Below, in pieces: positions 36,675-48,560 of a stretch of 64,000 bases of DNA. How positions within the stretch are numbered: position 1 is the first letter of the stretch; every line of letters begins with the position of its first letter. The notes beneath the pieces are model-generated. The model did no database searches and was not told where the DNA came from. It was given only the letters and a program-made list of their open reading frames with translations. The DNA is from Batkoa obscura (lineage: Eukaryota > Entomophthoromycota > Entomophthoromycetes > Entomophthorales > Batkoaceae): assembly GCA_030770535.1 (NCBI GenBank), contig JASVEC010000030.1, positions 62,001 to 126,000 on the forward strand, given 5' to 3'. Position numbers and translations under genes: made by a program.

Positions 36675-37191
36675 TGTTTTATTAACTCTTTTAAAAAAAT
36701 TGTTTGCTTTCGTTGACTGTATTTATATATATTTTTTATTTAATCTGATAAAACATTTTCAGCTTTTGATTATTTTTATAGTTGTTAAAATAACAACACC
36801 CTTAAATAAAAGTGGGAGAGGAAAGTGATTCGTTTTAAAATAAAAGTCTTAGCTTCATCTCAGCCAATAATTTCCAATTTATTTTATAAATGATCTTCAT
36901 TAAATTATATATTTATAAAATTGTTGTTTTATTAAGTCATAAGGTAAAACTTCAAGCACCGATTGAATTTGTATGGTTTTAATTTTAAAATTAAAAAGTA
37001 ATAGCATTACCGAAGTAACAAAGGAGGGTGTTTTTTTTGGCTTCATCACCTTTTCTATCTTTTAAGCGTTATTTGAGTGTAAAAATTGGTAGTAAAATTC
37101 TTAAACACAAAAATATATCCCCAAATAGTAAACATCAATAATGTTAAATAGAGAAAATAAAGATTTAAAAACAGCTGAAATTTATTTACTA
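36675..37191. other. Intergenic with one MITE copy
   Basis: 517 bp between the 3' end of the DUF1365 gene and the heme oxygenase start; MITE copy 8 lies 65 bp beyond the DUF1365 stop. The rest is heme oxygenase promoter, with no recognisable site. Confidence 0.5.
37023..37127 (-). mobile_element. ~100-bp MITE, copy 8
   Basis: Reverse copy: GGAGGGTGTTTTTTTTGGCT ... TTAAGCGTTATTTGAGTG ... AAATATATCCCCAAATA. It probably lies in the 3' UTR of the DUF1365 gene. Confidence 0.88.
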
Positions 37192-38925
37192 TTAAATCGA
37201 TATCTCCTTTTTGTTTAAGTAAAAAATAAAACAAAATAAATTGAATTTTTCTTCTTCATCTTTAATCTCACTTAAATTGCTTTCATCCATGGAATCAAAC
37301 TTTAATTTATTATCTAAATATAAAATATTAATACAAAAAGGTTAATAGTAAAAGATAGTTACCTTGATTTAATTCCAATAAACTACTCAAATTATAATAG
37401 TATCTCTTCCATATTTCATTTGGAGACTTTAGTCTTTCGAAACTAGCAATCAATTGAAATATTTTATTCTCAAGTGTCATTAAAAATAAGCCTAATAGTA
37501 TATATAATGCATGAAAGACTATACTATTAGCATTGGTATCAAATAAATTGATAGCACTATTTATCTTTTTATCGCTGTGAATAGGCAGCACTAGCTGCGA
37601 ATTATCTAAATTTCTAACTTCTTGTGAGTTAGAAGAATTCAATAGAATTTGTTTTTTTAACATCCATTTTCTTGTATTACTAATAAATGACAAACTATAA
37701 CTTTGAATAAAATCCAAGTTGAATTGATTTTTAGATGTCAATGCTTCAAGTTGAATAAATTGATTCCAATACACTAAGAATACACCAAGTTTATTACATT
37801 TCCAACAACCTCGCATATACGTTGAAGCTAAAATTGGTAATGTATCTTGGTTAATTTTTGTTTCTAAAATGAGTCCAGTAAATAATTCATAACCATAAAA
37901 ATCAAAGATTAAACTATCTTTTACAGTTGTGATGTTGTTTAATATAGTGCTTGAGTTAGGGTATTTAGGGGATGCAGGTAAGTTCAAATGAATCTTTAAA
38001 TTAAACGCTTTGCTTAGCTTTAAGAAATAAGCTTCAATTAACTTATAACAATAACTAGAATAATAATATTATTTTTGTGTTGTTTTATAAATGTATTTGA
38101 TAATATACCTTTCAATGAAATCTGGATCTTTATAAAGCAAAGAATTAACTCTTGGTGTAGGTCTTTGAAATATTGTTATTTTTTTAAAATAATGGAGCTT
38201 AAAAGCCTCATATAAAATACGGGGCATCGTTAGCAAAGCATGATATGAAAAATAAACCAAACAGTAACTTAAGTTTTTACAAGTAAATTCAAGACTTTCG
38301 TTACTACTCACTTTAGCCATAAATTTTTTGTCTTTATTACTATCAATTAACCTCAATTTGACATATAGTTTGTTACTTTTGATAATATCTTTGTACTCTG
38401 TTTCATAAATTCCTTTTCGATCATTAAAGGGAGATACATGGAAATCGCGATTAATTATAGCTTTATTGTTATCATTTCCTTCTAATATGTAAATATGTCT
38501 TTCCCCAAAGGTATTATTAACTTCATAAACTACTTTTTGTAACTTCAAGTCAGTATCATAACAAAAATAGAAAGAAACTGGATTAAAAGAATAGCCAAGT
38601 ACCCTTGGTGTTGTTACAAAGACTATTCTGTAATACTCTGGCGAATATCCCAACTAAAATGGAATAAGAAATAATAAAAGAATGCGAATAAACTTACCTT
38701 ATCTTTTAAATAATTTAAGAAGTTTTCCTTAATACTATAATTATTATTAGTAAAGTAGTCTTTATCATAAATTGAAAATAGACTAAATTGATTATATTTA
38801 AACATATTGTTTTGTTGAATGTTGTTTAAATCTATAGCAAAATAAAATACACTATATTTAAAATCATGCTGAACAGGTAGATATCGCTGATGGATTGTTT
38901 CTCCTAATAGTATTGTTTGCTCCAT
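37192..38925 (-). CDS. DUF1365 family protein
   Basis: Four exons joined by short introns, about 535 residues. The start is the ATG at 38925 (MEQTILLGETIHQRYLPVQH). The DUF1365 core is clear: HDFKYSVFYFAIDL, YRIVFVTTPRVLGYSFNPVS followed by FYFCYD, then VVYEVNNTFGERHIYIL and FHVSPF. After an intron inside FIESYCYKLIEAY comes the fungal C-terminal region, ~270 residues without a known domain and with two hydrophobic stretches. In bacteria DUF1365 genes sit beside cyclopropane-fatty-acid synthase-like methyltransferases and FAD amine-oxidase-like proteins, which suggests lipid modification. No such partner is nearby here, so the substrate is unknown. The chain breaks only at introns and appears intact. 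Confidence 0.85.
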
Positions 38926-40407
38926 TTTAATATATTTAATTGACAAAACGTTTCTTAATTTTTATCATTTGACTAGTATTTATAACTCTATGGATAAATT
39001 TAAGGAGTAGCTAAGCACAAATTAAAGTAATAAATATCTTTTCTATCCCTTAATTGATATAAATTCTATTCTCATTTTACATTACTGGTTAGCTGTATCA
39101 AAAAAAAATTTCGTCATTGATCTTGCGATTTTGTAAATTATCGATAATCGCTATAAAAATATTATATTTTGAAGAACTTCAATTTTTCACCTAAAAATTA
39201 AACTGAGATTTTCATTTCTAACTTTATCCGGGGTTTTGATTTTACCCAAATTATAGCGATTAAATTGTTAGATTGAATAAGTGTACCTATTTATGTTCTT
39301 TAGCAAAGCTAGGGAATTCGCTTCTTAATTCCAAGTTAACTTTAGCTATCAGATTTTAAGCTTAAAGAAAGTCCTCAAACTACTATCCGTTCCTTGGTAT
39401 TCCTATTCTCTATCTTATCATCTTATGTATTGAAAAGCTATTCTTTTGTTTTGAAAATAGTATAAATAGTTTTAAAGTTGATGACAAACCAATATAAGAT
39501 AAAACCGTTGGTGCATCAAATAGCTAAATTTTGTGTACTTACTATTTTATATTTTATATAGCTTTTGTAGTCATTTCCTTTAGTAAAATTAAATTACAAT
39601 CAAAATGCAATTTCCGACTTGGTCTAAATTTAATCTTATAATTGATAGACTTATAATCAGAGTATACAATAAGCGTTTAATACTTTGCACCTTGGTTAAT
39701 GACAACTTCCCTCCCATTTTTACCCTCATTAACTTTATTATACAGCGTTTTTAGTGTGATGTTTGGAAGTTCTGTACAATCTAGCCGTGAGATTATTTTA
39801 AATTGATTTTTAAAAAATTGAAGACATTAAATAGGATTTAATAATAAAATAATGATATTTTAAGTATTCCAATTTAAACGTCACATATGCTTTGTTTTAA
39901 CTACATCATTCCCATATTAAGTAATACTAAATCGGCGAGAACTTTATGCATAATTATAGCAAGTATTATTGAAGAAATAGATACAAATCTAACCTCAGTC
40001 ACTTAATAGATTAACAAAGGTGCAGTTTTAAATTGATGCTTATAGGAGCATAGTGCTTTCAGGAGATAATTTAACAGTTACAGAACTGAAAGTTAAAATT
40101 GAGATCAATATATAAAATTAGAAGCTATAAGTTGATAGTAAACCTGTATTTTAAACAGAATCATTTGATGTATCACTACTTCTTGGAATTAAGGTTGTGA
40201 AATTCAATAAAAATAATTTTAGGAATAACTATAAAGAATGCCAAGTTTGGGTATGAAGAGTTATACAAATTTAGAAAATAGCATAATAAACTGCAATATC
40301 CTCATCAAATTAGCTTATCAAATCATCAAACGTGCATGATTTAAAAATAAGCTATTAAATCAAAAAAATAAAAAGTACTAAAGATCAACTTATATATTTT
40401 ATTTAAA
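38926..40407. other. Intergenic, divergent promoters
   Basis: About 1.5 kb, slightly less AT-rich than other gaps. No open frame, tRNA or repeat copy that I can support. Confidence 0.45.
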
Positions 40408-41713
40408 ATGACCTCCGAAGGTTATATACCAGTAACAGCGAACGATCAGCATGATGGTATGATAGATGATATAAAATTATCTACCAATTACTCACAGCAA
40501 TCTCAATTGATTAAATCAAACTCTTCTAGCAATTATAATACCATTTTAAAGATATTAAGGCTATTATGGATCTTTAACTTTATCTATCATGAATACGTTC
40601 AATTTGAGTGGAACGTACTCAGCTGTGATTATCCTTCATCTGCTCCTGGAGATTATTATAAATTAATGCTACTAGCTGACCCGCAGTTAACGGATCATTT
40701 TTCTTATAAACAAAAGGACGGGATACTATTAACTGCAACTATGTTTTATTCTGATATCTTTATGTTAAAACATTATTCAGCTATGTTGAGATGGCGTACT
40801 CCAGATCATGTTTACTATTTGGGTGATTTGTTTGACGGTGGTAGGGAGTGGGAGGATGAAAGGTAAAATAAACATAATAACAGTTAATAGATAAATAACT
40901 TTGAATAATAGATGGTATAACGAGTTAAGTCGATTCAATTTAATATTTAATAAACGTAATAAGCAAATAAATTACCATTATGTACCAGGAAACCATGATA
41001 TAGGACTTGGGGGCAGGATCAAAGAGGATGTAGTAAGACGATATGAAAGCGTATTTGGTTCTGTCAACTCACATATTAAGGTTGGTAACTATACTTTAAT
41101 AACTATCAATTCTTTAGGGTTAGTTAATAATGATGAAAGTGTTTTAAAGTTTATAAAAAAATTTGAGCCATCTCAAAACAATATAGTTTTATCTCATATT
41201 CCCTTTTATCGCGAAGGCTCAATAAAATGCGGTCCTTTACGTGACCCACGTGCATCCCATGATCGTATTCATCAAGGGTTTGGGATTCAATATCAAAACT
41301 TAATATACAAAAGGCAGAGTGAGCTTATATTAAATCAAATAAAGCCAAAATTTATATTTTCTGGGGATGACCATGATGCTTGCTTAATTGCCCATTCAAA
41401 CGAAACTGTTGAGTTTAGCGTCCCCTCTTACTCTTGGTTACAAGGCTCTTTACAACCAGGTTATTTACTATTAACCATACCAAAGAACAGTAGTCTAGAT
41501 GCTGAATTTAAACTATGTACTTTTCATACTCAACTTTATACTTATTATTTGTATATTTACTTTCTAATTTTTACTATCTGTTTACTAGTATTTCTAGTTT
41601 TTTATTTTAAATCCTCTGTTAAGAAAATTCCGCATCAGCTTATCTATGTGGTGTGGCCAAGTCTCGTAGCTTATGTGGTGCTATTAATTACCCCTTACAA
41701 TCTAACCTATTAA
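40408..41713 (+). CDS. Membrane metallophosphoesterase, Cdc1/Ted1 (PGAP5) family
   Basis: Two exons (40408-40862, 40912-41713; 49-nt intron), about 418 residues. The calcineurin-like metal-binding motifs appear in order: LMLLADPQL, GDLFDGGREW (GDxxD), PGNHDIG (GNHD), VLSHIPFYRE and SGDDHD. The usual DxH of the first motif is Asp-Pro-Gln, as in Cdc1/Ted1/PGAP5. A hydrophobic segment precedes the catalytic domain (~45-65) and two helices end the protein (YYLYIYFLIFTICLLVFLVF; VVWPSLVAYVVLLI). The family removes an ethanolamine phosphate from GPI-anchor mannose in the ER, which is needed for ER exit of GPI proteins. Assignment between Cdc1 and Ted1 subgroups is open. Confidence 0.9.
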
Positions 41714-41873
41714 CGTTACAGCTGTAAAAATTCAAATGTGGAATTTTAACAGCTATGATAATTTTCACATCTTTGAATTGTGGTTTAATTTAAGCATTAT
41801 ACTGTTCAATAAAAAATAAAAATGAAAATAAAAACAAATTCAAGTCCTTAAGTGTCTTTTATTAAATACATGT

Positions 41874-44387
41874 TTAAAGCTTTCTTCTTTTAATAGATTC
41901 TAAGACCTCTTGCTCATAAATATTTAATGGAGTGTTGTCTTTTAGAATAGTTATATCTTTAGGCCAACTTAAATTCAAATTATTTGGCAGTGGAAACTTA
42001 TGGTTTTTACGAATACGTCTGGCTTCGATAATCTTTGGTGTATCCCCAAATGCTTTCCTATATTTCTCAACCAATTCATCAGTATAATCCACTTTTTTTA
42101 CTACTTTTTCTTCATGTTTTCTTATAAGTTCTTCTTCAGCCCTTTCTCTTTGCATCCTTTTTTGACGCCACTCTTGTTCTCTTTTTTCTGCAGCCATTTT
42201 GGCCTGACGCTCATATTCTTGTTGCTCTCTATTATGTCTTTCAACATGAGGCGCCATAATTACATCAAGCTCGTCAATTTCTTTTTGAACTTCTGCTACT
42301 TTATCAAAGTCTAAACTGGTTCTTGCTTGGACCAGCATGGAGTTTAAAATCCTATAAAGATTGCCTAATAAAACTATATCATCAGTACATTTACATTGTG
42401 ACCTCAATCCATACATATATTCCTCCTAATAACAGTATTAGTAAACGTTAATACATGAACGTAAATTTAGTAAGATTTACATCTGTTTTTGGTGTATTGC
42501 GTAGCACTTCAATTTGTTCCCCTTTAATTCTAATCATATTTTGTCTAATTGGTGGCATACCATCTGTTTCCATTGCTTGTCGATATCTTTGATACTCAAC
42601 CTAATTTATATCAGTATTTGGTTCACAATATCTACATATTATAAATACTACCTCTGTTGGATCTTCATTTGATACAGCACTCATTGGAAATGTTTTGGTA
42701 TGTTTACCATGCAACAGTATTAATACTTTATTTGTCCATACTTTATCAAATTTATAGGGTGTATCAATCTCTTGAACCTCTATCGTTTAATTAATATATT
42801 ATTATTTTTGTATTTCAAGGTTATAATCCACTTATTTAGAATAGTTGCATATTTCGATAATTTTTTACTTTATTTTAACATACTTCTCCCAATTTTAGCA
42901 TGATTATGCTGCATTTATACATACACGGAATCCTGACATAACCTGAGCCTTAAGGATGGGCTGAGTTTATTTGAATAACATAAATTTTATGATAATTTTC
43001 AATTAAAATTTGCGTATTAACAAAGTTGGATAAAATTTGTAAAAATTTTACTCCTTAGAAGCTAGTAGGGGAACTTTTTTAATGTTTACATTGAATCTGT
43101 ATATTCTGTTAAAATAAGATATCATAATATCAAGACTGATTGAAATTTCCCAAAATATAATGAGGCATTGTTAAAAAATGCCAACTATTCTAACAAGTGG
43201 ATTAAACCCTTGTAATAATTCTAATTACCTAATACTCTCCCTACTCGATATTTAAGCTCAATGTCATTTATACTCTCGTCCACTTTTGGTGGCTCATTAA
43301 CAATTACGCTAACAAAACAACCTTCAATTACTTTTTCAAATTGAGAATGATGTACAAAATTGCGTATACTTTCCCTATACCACACAGCTGGAAGAATCTC
43401 ATGTACATTAGTACAGATTGGCTAATTAAAAATTAGAGAAGGAAACAAGTATAAACATTGTCTTACAGAATCATCTACTTCAGCTTCAATCTCCTCCTCC
43501 TCCTCTTGTTCTTTAACTCTCTTTAGCTCACTTTCATCAAACGAATCATCACTTGAGGTTCGATAATCTTGTTTCTAATTTTATAATAAATATCATATTC
43601 TTTTTAATAAATTGATTACTTACAGCTGTGCTTTTCTTCCTCTTTTCTTTGATAACTTTTAATGCTTTAGGTGCTTTCTTTCTTGACCTTGAAGGTCCTA
43701 ATAAATAAATTAAGAAAATCATCAATAAATAGTATGTTCAAATTTACTCGAGGGCAAGTTATATTCTTCATCGGAACCATCGTCTGACAAATAATCATTC
43801 TTTTTATTTTTTTTAAAACGATTTTTTAACTCTTGTTTTTCATAAAATTTTTGCCTCTATAAATTTGTCAATAATTTATTTTACAATTAAATAAATATTA
43901 CTTTTTCTGCTTTTTCGGCAATAAGTTGTTCTCTTTCTATTTCATTTAAATGCTTGTACCTTTAATGAAATTAGTTATTTGCTTTCTTCCTAATTCAATC
44001 AATGAACTTACTTCACTTCATCGAACTCACTCTCAATTTCACTTTCACTTGCTGAAGGGCTACTAATCTTTTTGCCATTTTTTCTATTCTTCCTACCACC
44101 AGTGCTAGATCCCGATGCTGATTCATCTCCAACACTTAAAAATGCGTCTGACTCCGACTCACTAAAGTCAGAATATTTGTTTCTTTACAAGATTAATAAA
44201 AATTCAGTTTTTTTTAAAATCAATCTTACTTGCTTTTACTTTTTTTCTTATTGGATTTTTCTGGGTTTCCTTCTAATAAAGATAAAATCTCCTTATCAAG
44301 GTCCTCCTCCTTTTTACTCTTTGCTTCACGCTCTGATACTGGACTGCGGCCTGATATTGAACTATGCTCTGATATTGGGCTAGACAT
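41874..44387 (-). CDS. RTF1: RTF1, Paf1-complex subunit (Plus3 domain)
   Basis: About ten exons. The start at 44387 gives MSSPISEHSSISGRSPVSER. The N-terminal ~170 residues are acidic/basic and disordered with casein-kinase-like Ser/Asp/Glu tracts (SDFSESESDAFLSVGDES) and Lys-rich segments; the middle contains HLNEIEREQLIAEKAEKRQK. The Plus3 domain (~190-330) includes VWYRESIRNFVHH, KVIEGCFVSVIVNEPP, YRVGRV and KVLILLHGKHTKTFPMSAVS. A long charged coiled coil (RHNREQQEYERQAKMAAEKR) and a basic C-terminus follow. RTF1 binds elongating RNA polymerase II through Spt5 and promotes H2B ubiquitylation. One intron inside Plus3 (about 42788-43225) is ~440 nt, against 40-60 nt elsewhere in the window. 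Confidence 0.92.
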
Positions 44388-44915
44388 GATAGTTATTAAA
44401 AAATCTTTCCACCTTTTATTGAATAAAAATGATTTTATTAAGAACTAGTTTTAATGATGAAACTGATTGGTTAATTTGGTTAATTTAAGCTTAACATTGA
44501 AGAATGAATTTAAAAAACCAGTAAGCTAAATAGATGGAGATTTTATAAGGTTTTTTATTTCTAATTAAGCAACACAAAAAAATAAGGTGTGAATAGACGG
44601 CTATTCTGGTAAAAATATAAAATTCTTAATGAGAAAATAATCTTTATATAATAAAAAAACAATAATAAACATTGCAGAATTATACATAGCATTAGTCCTA
44701 AGCTAACATTAGCCTTAAACATAAGGCCGGCTCTGATATATATTTTTTATTTTAGATAAAATTTGGCATAATACCTTGAGTTAAAACTAAAACTGTTTAA
44801 ATTATCTCACTATAAAGTTAATTTAGTAGGTTTATTAGTTTAATTGAGTGTTGGCTTTGATTAAGTTTGTTTTGTCTAAATAAATTTAATTTTGATGAAA
44901 TCTTTAATCATTATT

Positions 44916-45012
44916 TAGGGATGTATTTTTTTGTTTAAAAATTTTATTGATAGCCTTTCCACTCAAATAGCGATTAAAAAAACATGAAAAGTGACGAAAA
45001 AGACATCTCAAT
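44916..45012 (+). mobile_element. ~100-bp MITE, copy 9
   Basis: TAGGGATGTATTTTTTTGTT ... CACTCAAATAGCGATTAAAA ... AAGACATCTCAATT. Confidence 0.85.
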
Positions 45013-45198
45013 TTACTGAAAATTTCATGAAGAAAAGTCAACTTAGACAATGTTGACAAAAAGATTATTATAAAAAAATAAATAAAGCAAGGAATAGACA
45101 TTTGCTTAGATAAATTCACATTTTATTGGAACTTTTGATTACAAGTTAATATAAGTACTTTGTTATTATTTATTTTTTGAATTTTTTTTATAAATAAC

Positions 45199-45714
45199 AT
45201 CAAGTCCAATCTAGTGGAAGATGCGTTTCACTGAAAATAAATAATAGAGATTTCGTTGTATAATATTGAATGAAATAGCTTTATATACATGTGTAAGTTT
45301 AAGAGCTCTGTTAAAATTAAGAAATTTTCTAATTTACTTTTTTTGTCCATTTTCTATGTAGCGTAAATTTTTGAGATTTCTTTTAAACAAATACTGGATA
45401 AAAAAATATTAGTATTTGGGGAGTTTTTTTGGCTTCATCATTTTTTCTATCTTTAAGGACTATTTGAGTGGAAAAACTATTAGCAAAATTCTTAAACATA
45501 AAAATACATCCCCATACGAATAATTTTAAATTAAGTAAATTAATTTTATGGCACCTTGCATCTCATAATTTTTGCTAAAAATCTAAATTGAACAAAAATT
45601 GAATTAAGCTTCTAAACTAACTCATGTATAAAAAGCTATTTTATTCAATGTTATACAAGATCTCTATTTTTTATTTTCACTGGAATGCGTCTTCCATTAG
45701 ACTGGATTTGACAT
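45199..45714. repeat. Long inverted repeat centred on MITE copy 10
   Basis: Left arm 45199-45320 and right arm 45600-45714 are inverted copies (about 85% identical by eye). Examples are AGTGGAAGATGCGTTTCACT on the left and the complement of AATGCGTCTTCCATTAGACT on the right, or TGAAATAGCTTTATATACAT against ATGTATAAAAAGCTATTTTA. Weaker inverted similarity continues inwards almost to the MITE, whose midpoint (~45465) coincides with the centre of the palindrome. Confidence 0.8.
45414..45516 (-). mobile_element. ~100-bp MITE, copy 10, at centre of palindrome
   Basis: TTGGGGAGTTTTTTTGGCTT ... ACTATTTGAGTGGAAAAACT ... AAATACATCCCCATA. Confidence 0.9.
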
Positions 45715-47157
45715 TATGAGACTATTTTAATCTTTGATAGAATAAATAAAAAAATAAAGTTACACAAGATGTAATAATGTTTAAAATATTATTGGTTCTT
45801 TATTAAAAGTTAGTTTTTACTTTTTATCATTCAAATCATTCTAATATTTACGATATAATATGAAAAATTGTATAGTTTATTAATTTGTATCTTATTATTA
45901 ACCCGTTTAGTTAAACGAGCGTATTCGCTCAGACCAGAAGTAAAATTTAACCAATAGTGTCTAAAAGAATTCTGATTAAAATTGATTTGATTAGCCAAAG
46001 TTTTTGGACTCTCTGATCAAATGTTATTTTAACAAATTTGCTTCAAGGGATTGACTATAACTGTAATCGTCTGAAAAGTTGGTGACGCTCAAGAGGTTGA
46101 CTTATAGTACTGCTTTTAATTTTTCGAGGTAATAATATACACTTTTTACATTATAATGGGACATAGTCATTAAATTAATAATTATAATTTTTATTGAAAT
46201 CTGTCCTTATTATAAAATTACAATAAAAAAGTCATATTATAAAAATAAGATAAATTATCATATTGAAAACATTTTTAATTATCACTTTTTGTTATATTAA
46301 TATTTGAAAGTCTACTTTAATACGATTAACTACTAAAACTGCTTTTGAATATACGGTAAATATATATTTGTATTATATTATTTTTTTAGTTCATCTTTTT
46401 TAAAGGTAATTCAAGCTAAATTAACCACTTATGCTTTAAGATATACTTTATGTTCAAAATAGCTATTAACTAATGGTTTTTAACAATTTTATAAGTATTT
46501 GTTGGAATTGTATTATAATATTTAATTCTTAAGTTACTTTTACCAATTAAACTTTAAGCAAATAGAAAGGAACATAAGGTTTATGAAATAAGACTAAGTT
46601 TAGTTACCAATATCAACTACACTTGCATAATTTAGAACTTTAAGCACTTATAAATGGTAGAAATCAGCGGGAGGTTAGGCTAAGCTATTCAATTTTATCT
46701 CTCTTATTAAAATAAAATGTTTTAATTTTTTGTAATAACTTTATTTTACACTGAGTTTATGTTATTATTCATTTACAAGTTTTAAGCAAATAGTGTTGTA
46801 AAAATATTTTCTTTTGCAGCTAATTTTTTATTAAAATGATTCTGGTTTTAATAAATAATTTAAATAAAATAATTAAAGTTCATTTAAAGTTGTAATATAT
46901 CTGTATAAAACAGTATAAAGAATATTAGTTTATTTATCATGTAACACAATGAAGTATATTAGTTCAATTTCATTATTGATATAACTTTTAAAAGGGGTTG
47001 TAACATAGTATAAAAAACAGTAAAATATGTTCTTAAGCGTATTTTATTTTATAATAAGATGGGTGCTCGTATTTTGTTAATTTAAAGTATTAACCTAATT
47101 AAAGTTGAATAGTTTCTATTAGCATTTTTAAATGATCTTGTGTACATCTAGGCTTTT

Positions 47158-48134
47158 GGGCAGTCAGCTTTGCGGTGACCAGTTTCCTAATTTTATATAA
47201 ATAAAAGTATCTAAAATTTTAACTTTAACTTACCCCACATAAATAGCAAGAACCTTCAGATCTTGATTCATCTGGGCATGATCTGGACATATGTCCAGTT
47301 TTACCACATTTGTAACATTTTGAACCTTCTGGGCAGTCATAAGACATATGACCAGTACCTTTGCAGTTATAGCAGTTCATTTCACGACTTCCTCTTGTGC
47401 TTTCTTTAGGGCAATCACGGGAGAAATGACCAGATTCTCCACACTAATAAAAGATTAGTAAGGTATTATATTAACTAAGGGATTAAATTACGTTATAACA
47501 AGATGAAGAAGAACCACGATCTCCACGATCTCCACGGTCACGGCCACGACGATCATCTCCTCTACGGTCTCCATAACGGCTTGAACCACGGTCCTCATAG
47601 CGGTCACCACCACGAGAACCACGGTCACGAGATCTATAACCATCACCAGCTTCTGGGCATTCACGGGAGAAGTGACCTTCTTTACCGCACTAATAAAAGG
47701 TTATTTAAAGACCAAATAAAATCCTATAAAAGTATACTTTGAAACAACCAGAACCACCATCACGGGAACGACCATTATCTCTGTAACTACCACCACTCTT
47801 TCTATCTCCACCCTTTGGACAATCACGGGACTAAAAAATTAGCAAATATTCAAAACGATTCCAAGATTCTTTATTACAATATGACCCTTCTCATTACAAT
47901 TGTAACAAGACTTCTCGCTTGGTTCTGGGCAGTCTCTGCTTAAGTGACCACTTTTTTGGCAGTTATAACTAAAAATGAAAGGTTAAATGGGTTAAAGTAA
48001 GAGATTAAAATGTTAATACCATTTTTGTTCTTCAGTACATTCACGAGAAATGTGACCCTCTGAATATCGTTAACAACTTGTTTTAATTAGTTATATTTAT
48101 GTTTACCTTGGTTACAACGATGACAAGAAACCAT
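47158..48134 (-). CDS. GIS2: CCHC zinc-knuckle nucleic-acid-binding protein (CNBP/Gis2-like), eight knuckles
   Basis: Six or seven short exons from ATG 48134 (MVSCHRCNQ) to TAG 47158. Eight CX2CX4HX4C knuckles can be read: [98 protein letters not shown] and [14 protein letters not shown]. Between knuckles 4 and 5 lies an Arg/Gly/Asp/Ser-rich linker of ~45 residues ([17 protein letters not shown]), an RGG-like RNA-binding stretch. Introns often fall within or between knuckles. The family binds G-rich or translated mRNAs and associates with polysomes and stress granules. Yeast Gis2 and human CNBP have seven knuckles, so one more is present here. Confidence 0.88.
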
Positions 48135-48560
48135 ATTTAAAACTCTATGAAAGAGAAGTTAGTAAAATACTCATCATTAAGTTTGTGAAGCAACACACAG
48201 ATTATATCGAATATTAAAATCAAAAAATTTATTTTTTACTTACCTTTCTACTATTTATAAATGAAAAGTTATATTTTAATTTTTCTTTCCATTTCTTCGT
48301 GCTTTTAATACCCTCTAGTTATGGGAACTTAGTTCAAGCCAATAATTATGCCAATATTCCATTTTACTTTTTTTTATTCTTTGCCATTTTTCATAAGCTA
48401 AAATTACTAAATTAAATCAAATTTTGTAAGTTTAAGAACTCGTGTCAAAATTACCCAATTAACTATTCGCCATCTATCTTATCTTTAATTAATTTGTATA
48501 GAGACAAAAATGTAAATTAAAAAATTATTACGATTAAAATTTGCAATTTATTAAATCATA
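48135..48560. other. Short intergenic region
   Basis: 426 bp between the CCHC gene start and the stop of the DUF2306-like gene; AT-rich, no element seen. Confidence 0.45.

Larger units (their letters stand above)
44388..47157. other. Intergenic with two MITEs and a ~500-bp palindrome
   Basis: 2.8 kb without genes. It holds MITE copies 9 and 10 and the long inverted repeat 45199-45714 around copy 10. A somewhat less AT-rich patch at 45.9-46.13 kb contains a small hairpin (GAGCG/CGCTC). Nothing else was recognised up to the 3' end of the CCHC gene. Confidence 0.6.

Noticed and set aside
44904-45119. 71-codon open frame on the minus strand
   Set aside because: Most of it is the reverse reading of MITE copy 9; the protein-like sequence (FLSTLSKLTF, RCLFRHF) recurs only where the repeat occurs.
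47503-47742. His/Asp/Gly-rich plus-strand open frame
   Set aside because: It is the antisense shadow of the RG-rich linker exon of the CCHC gene.
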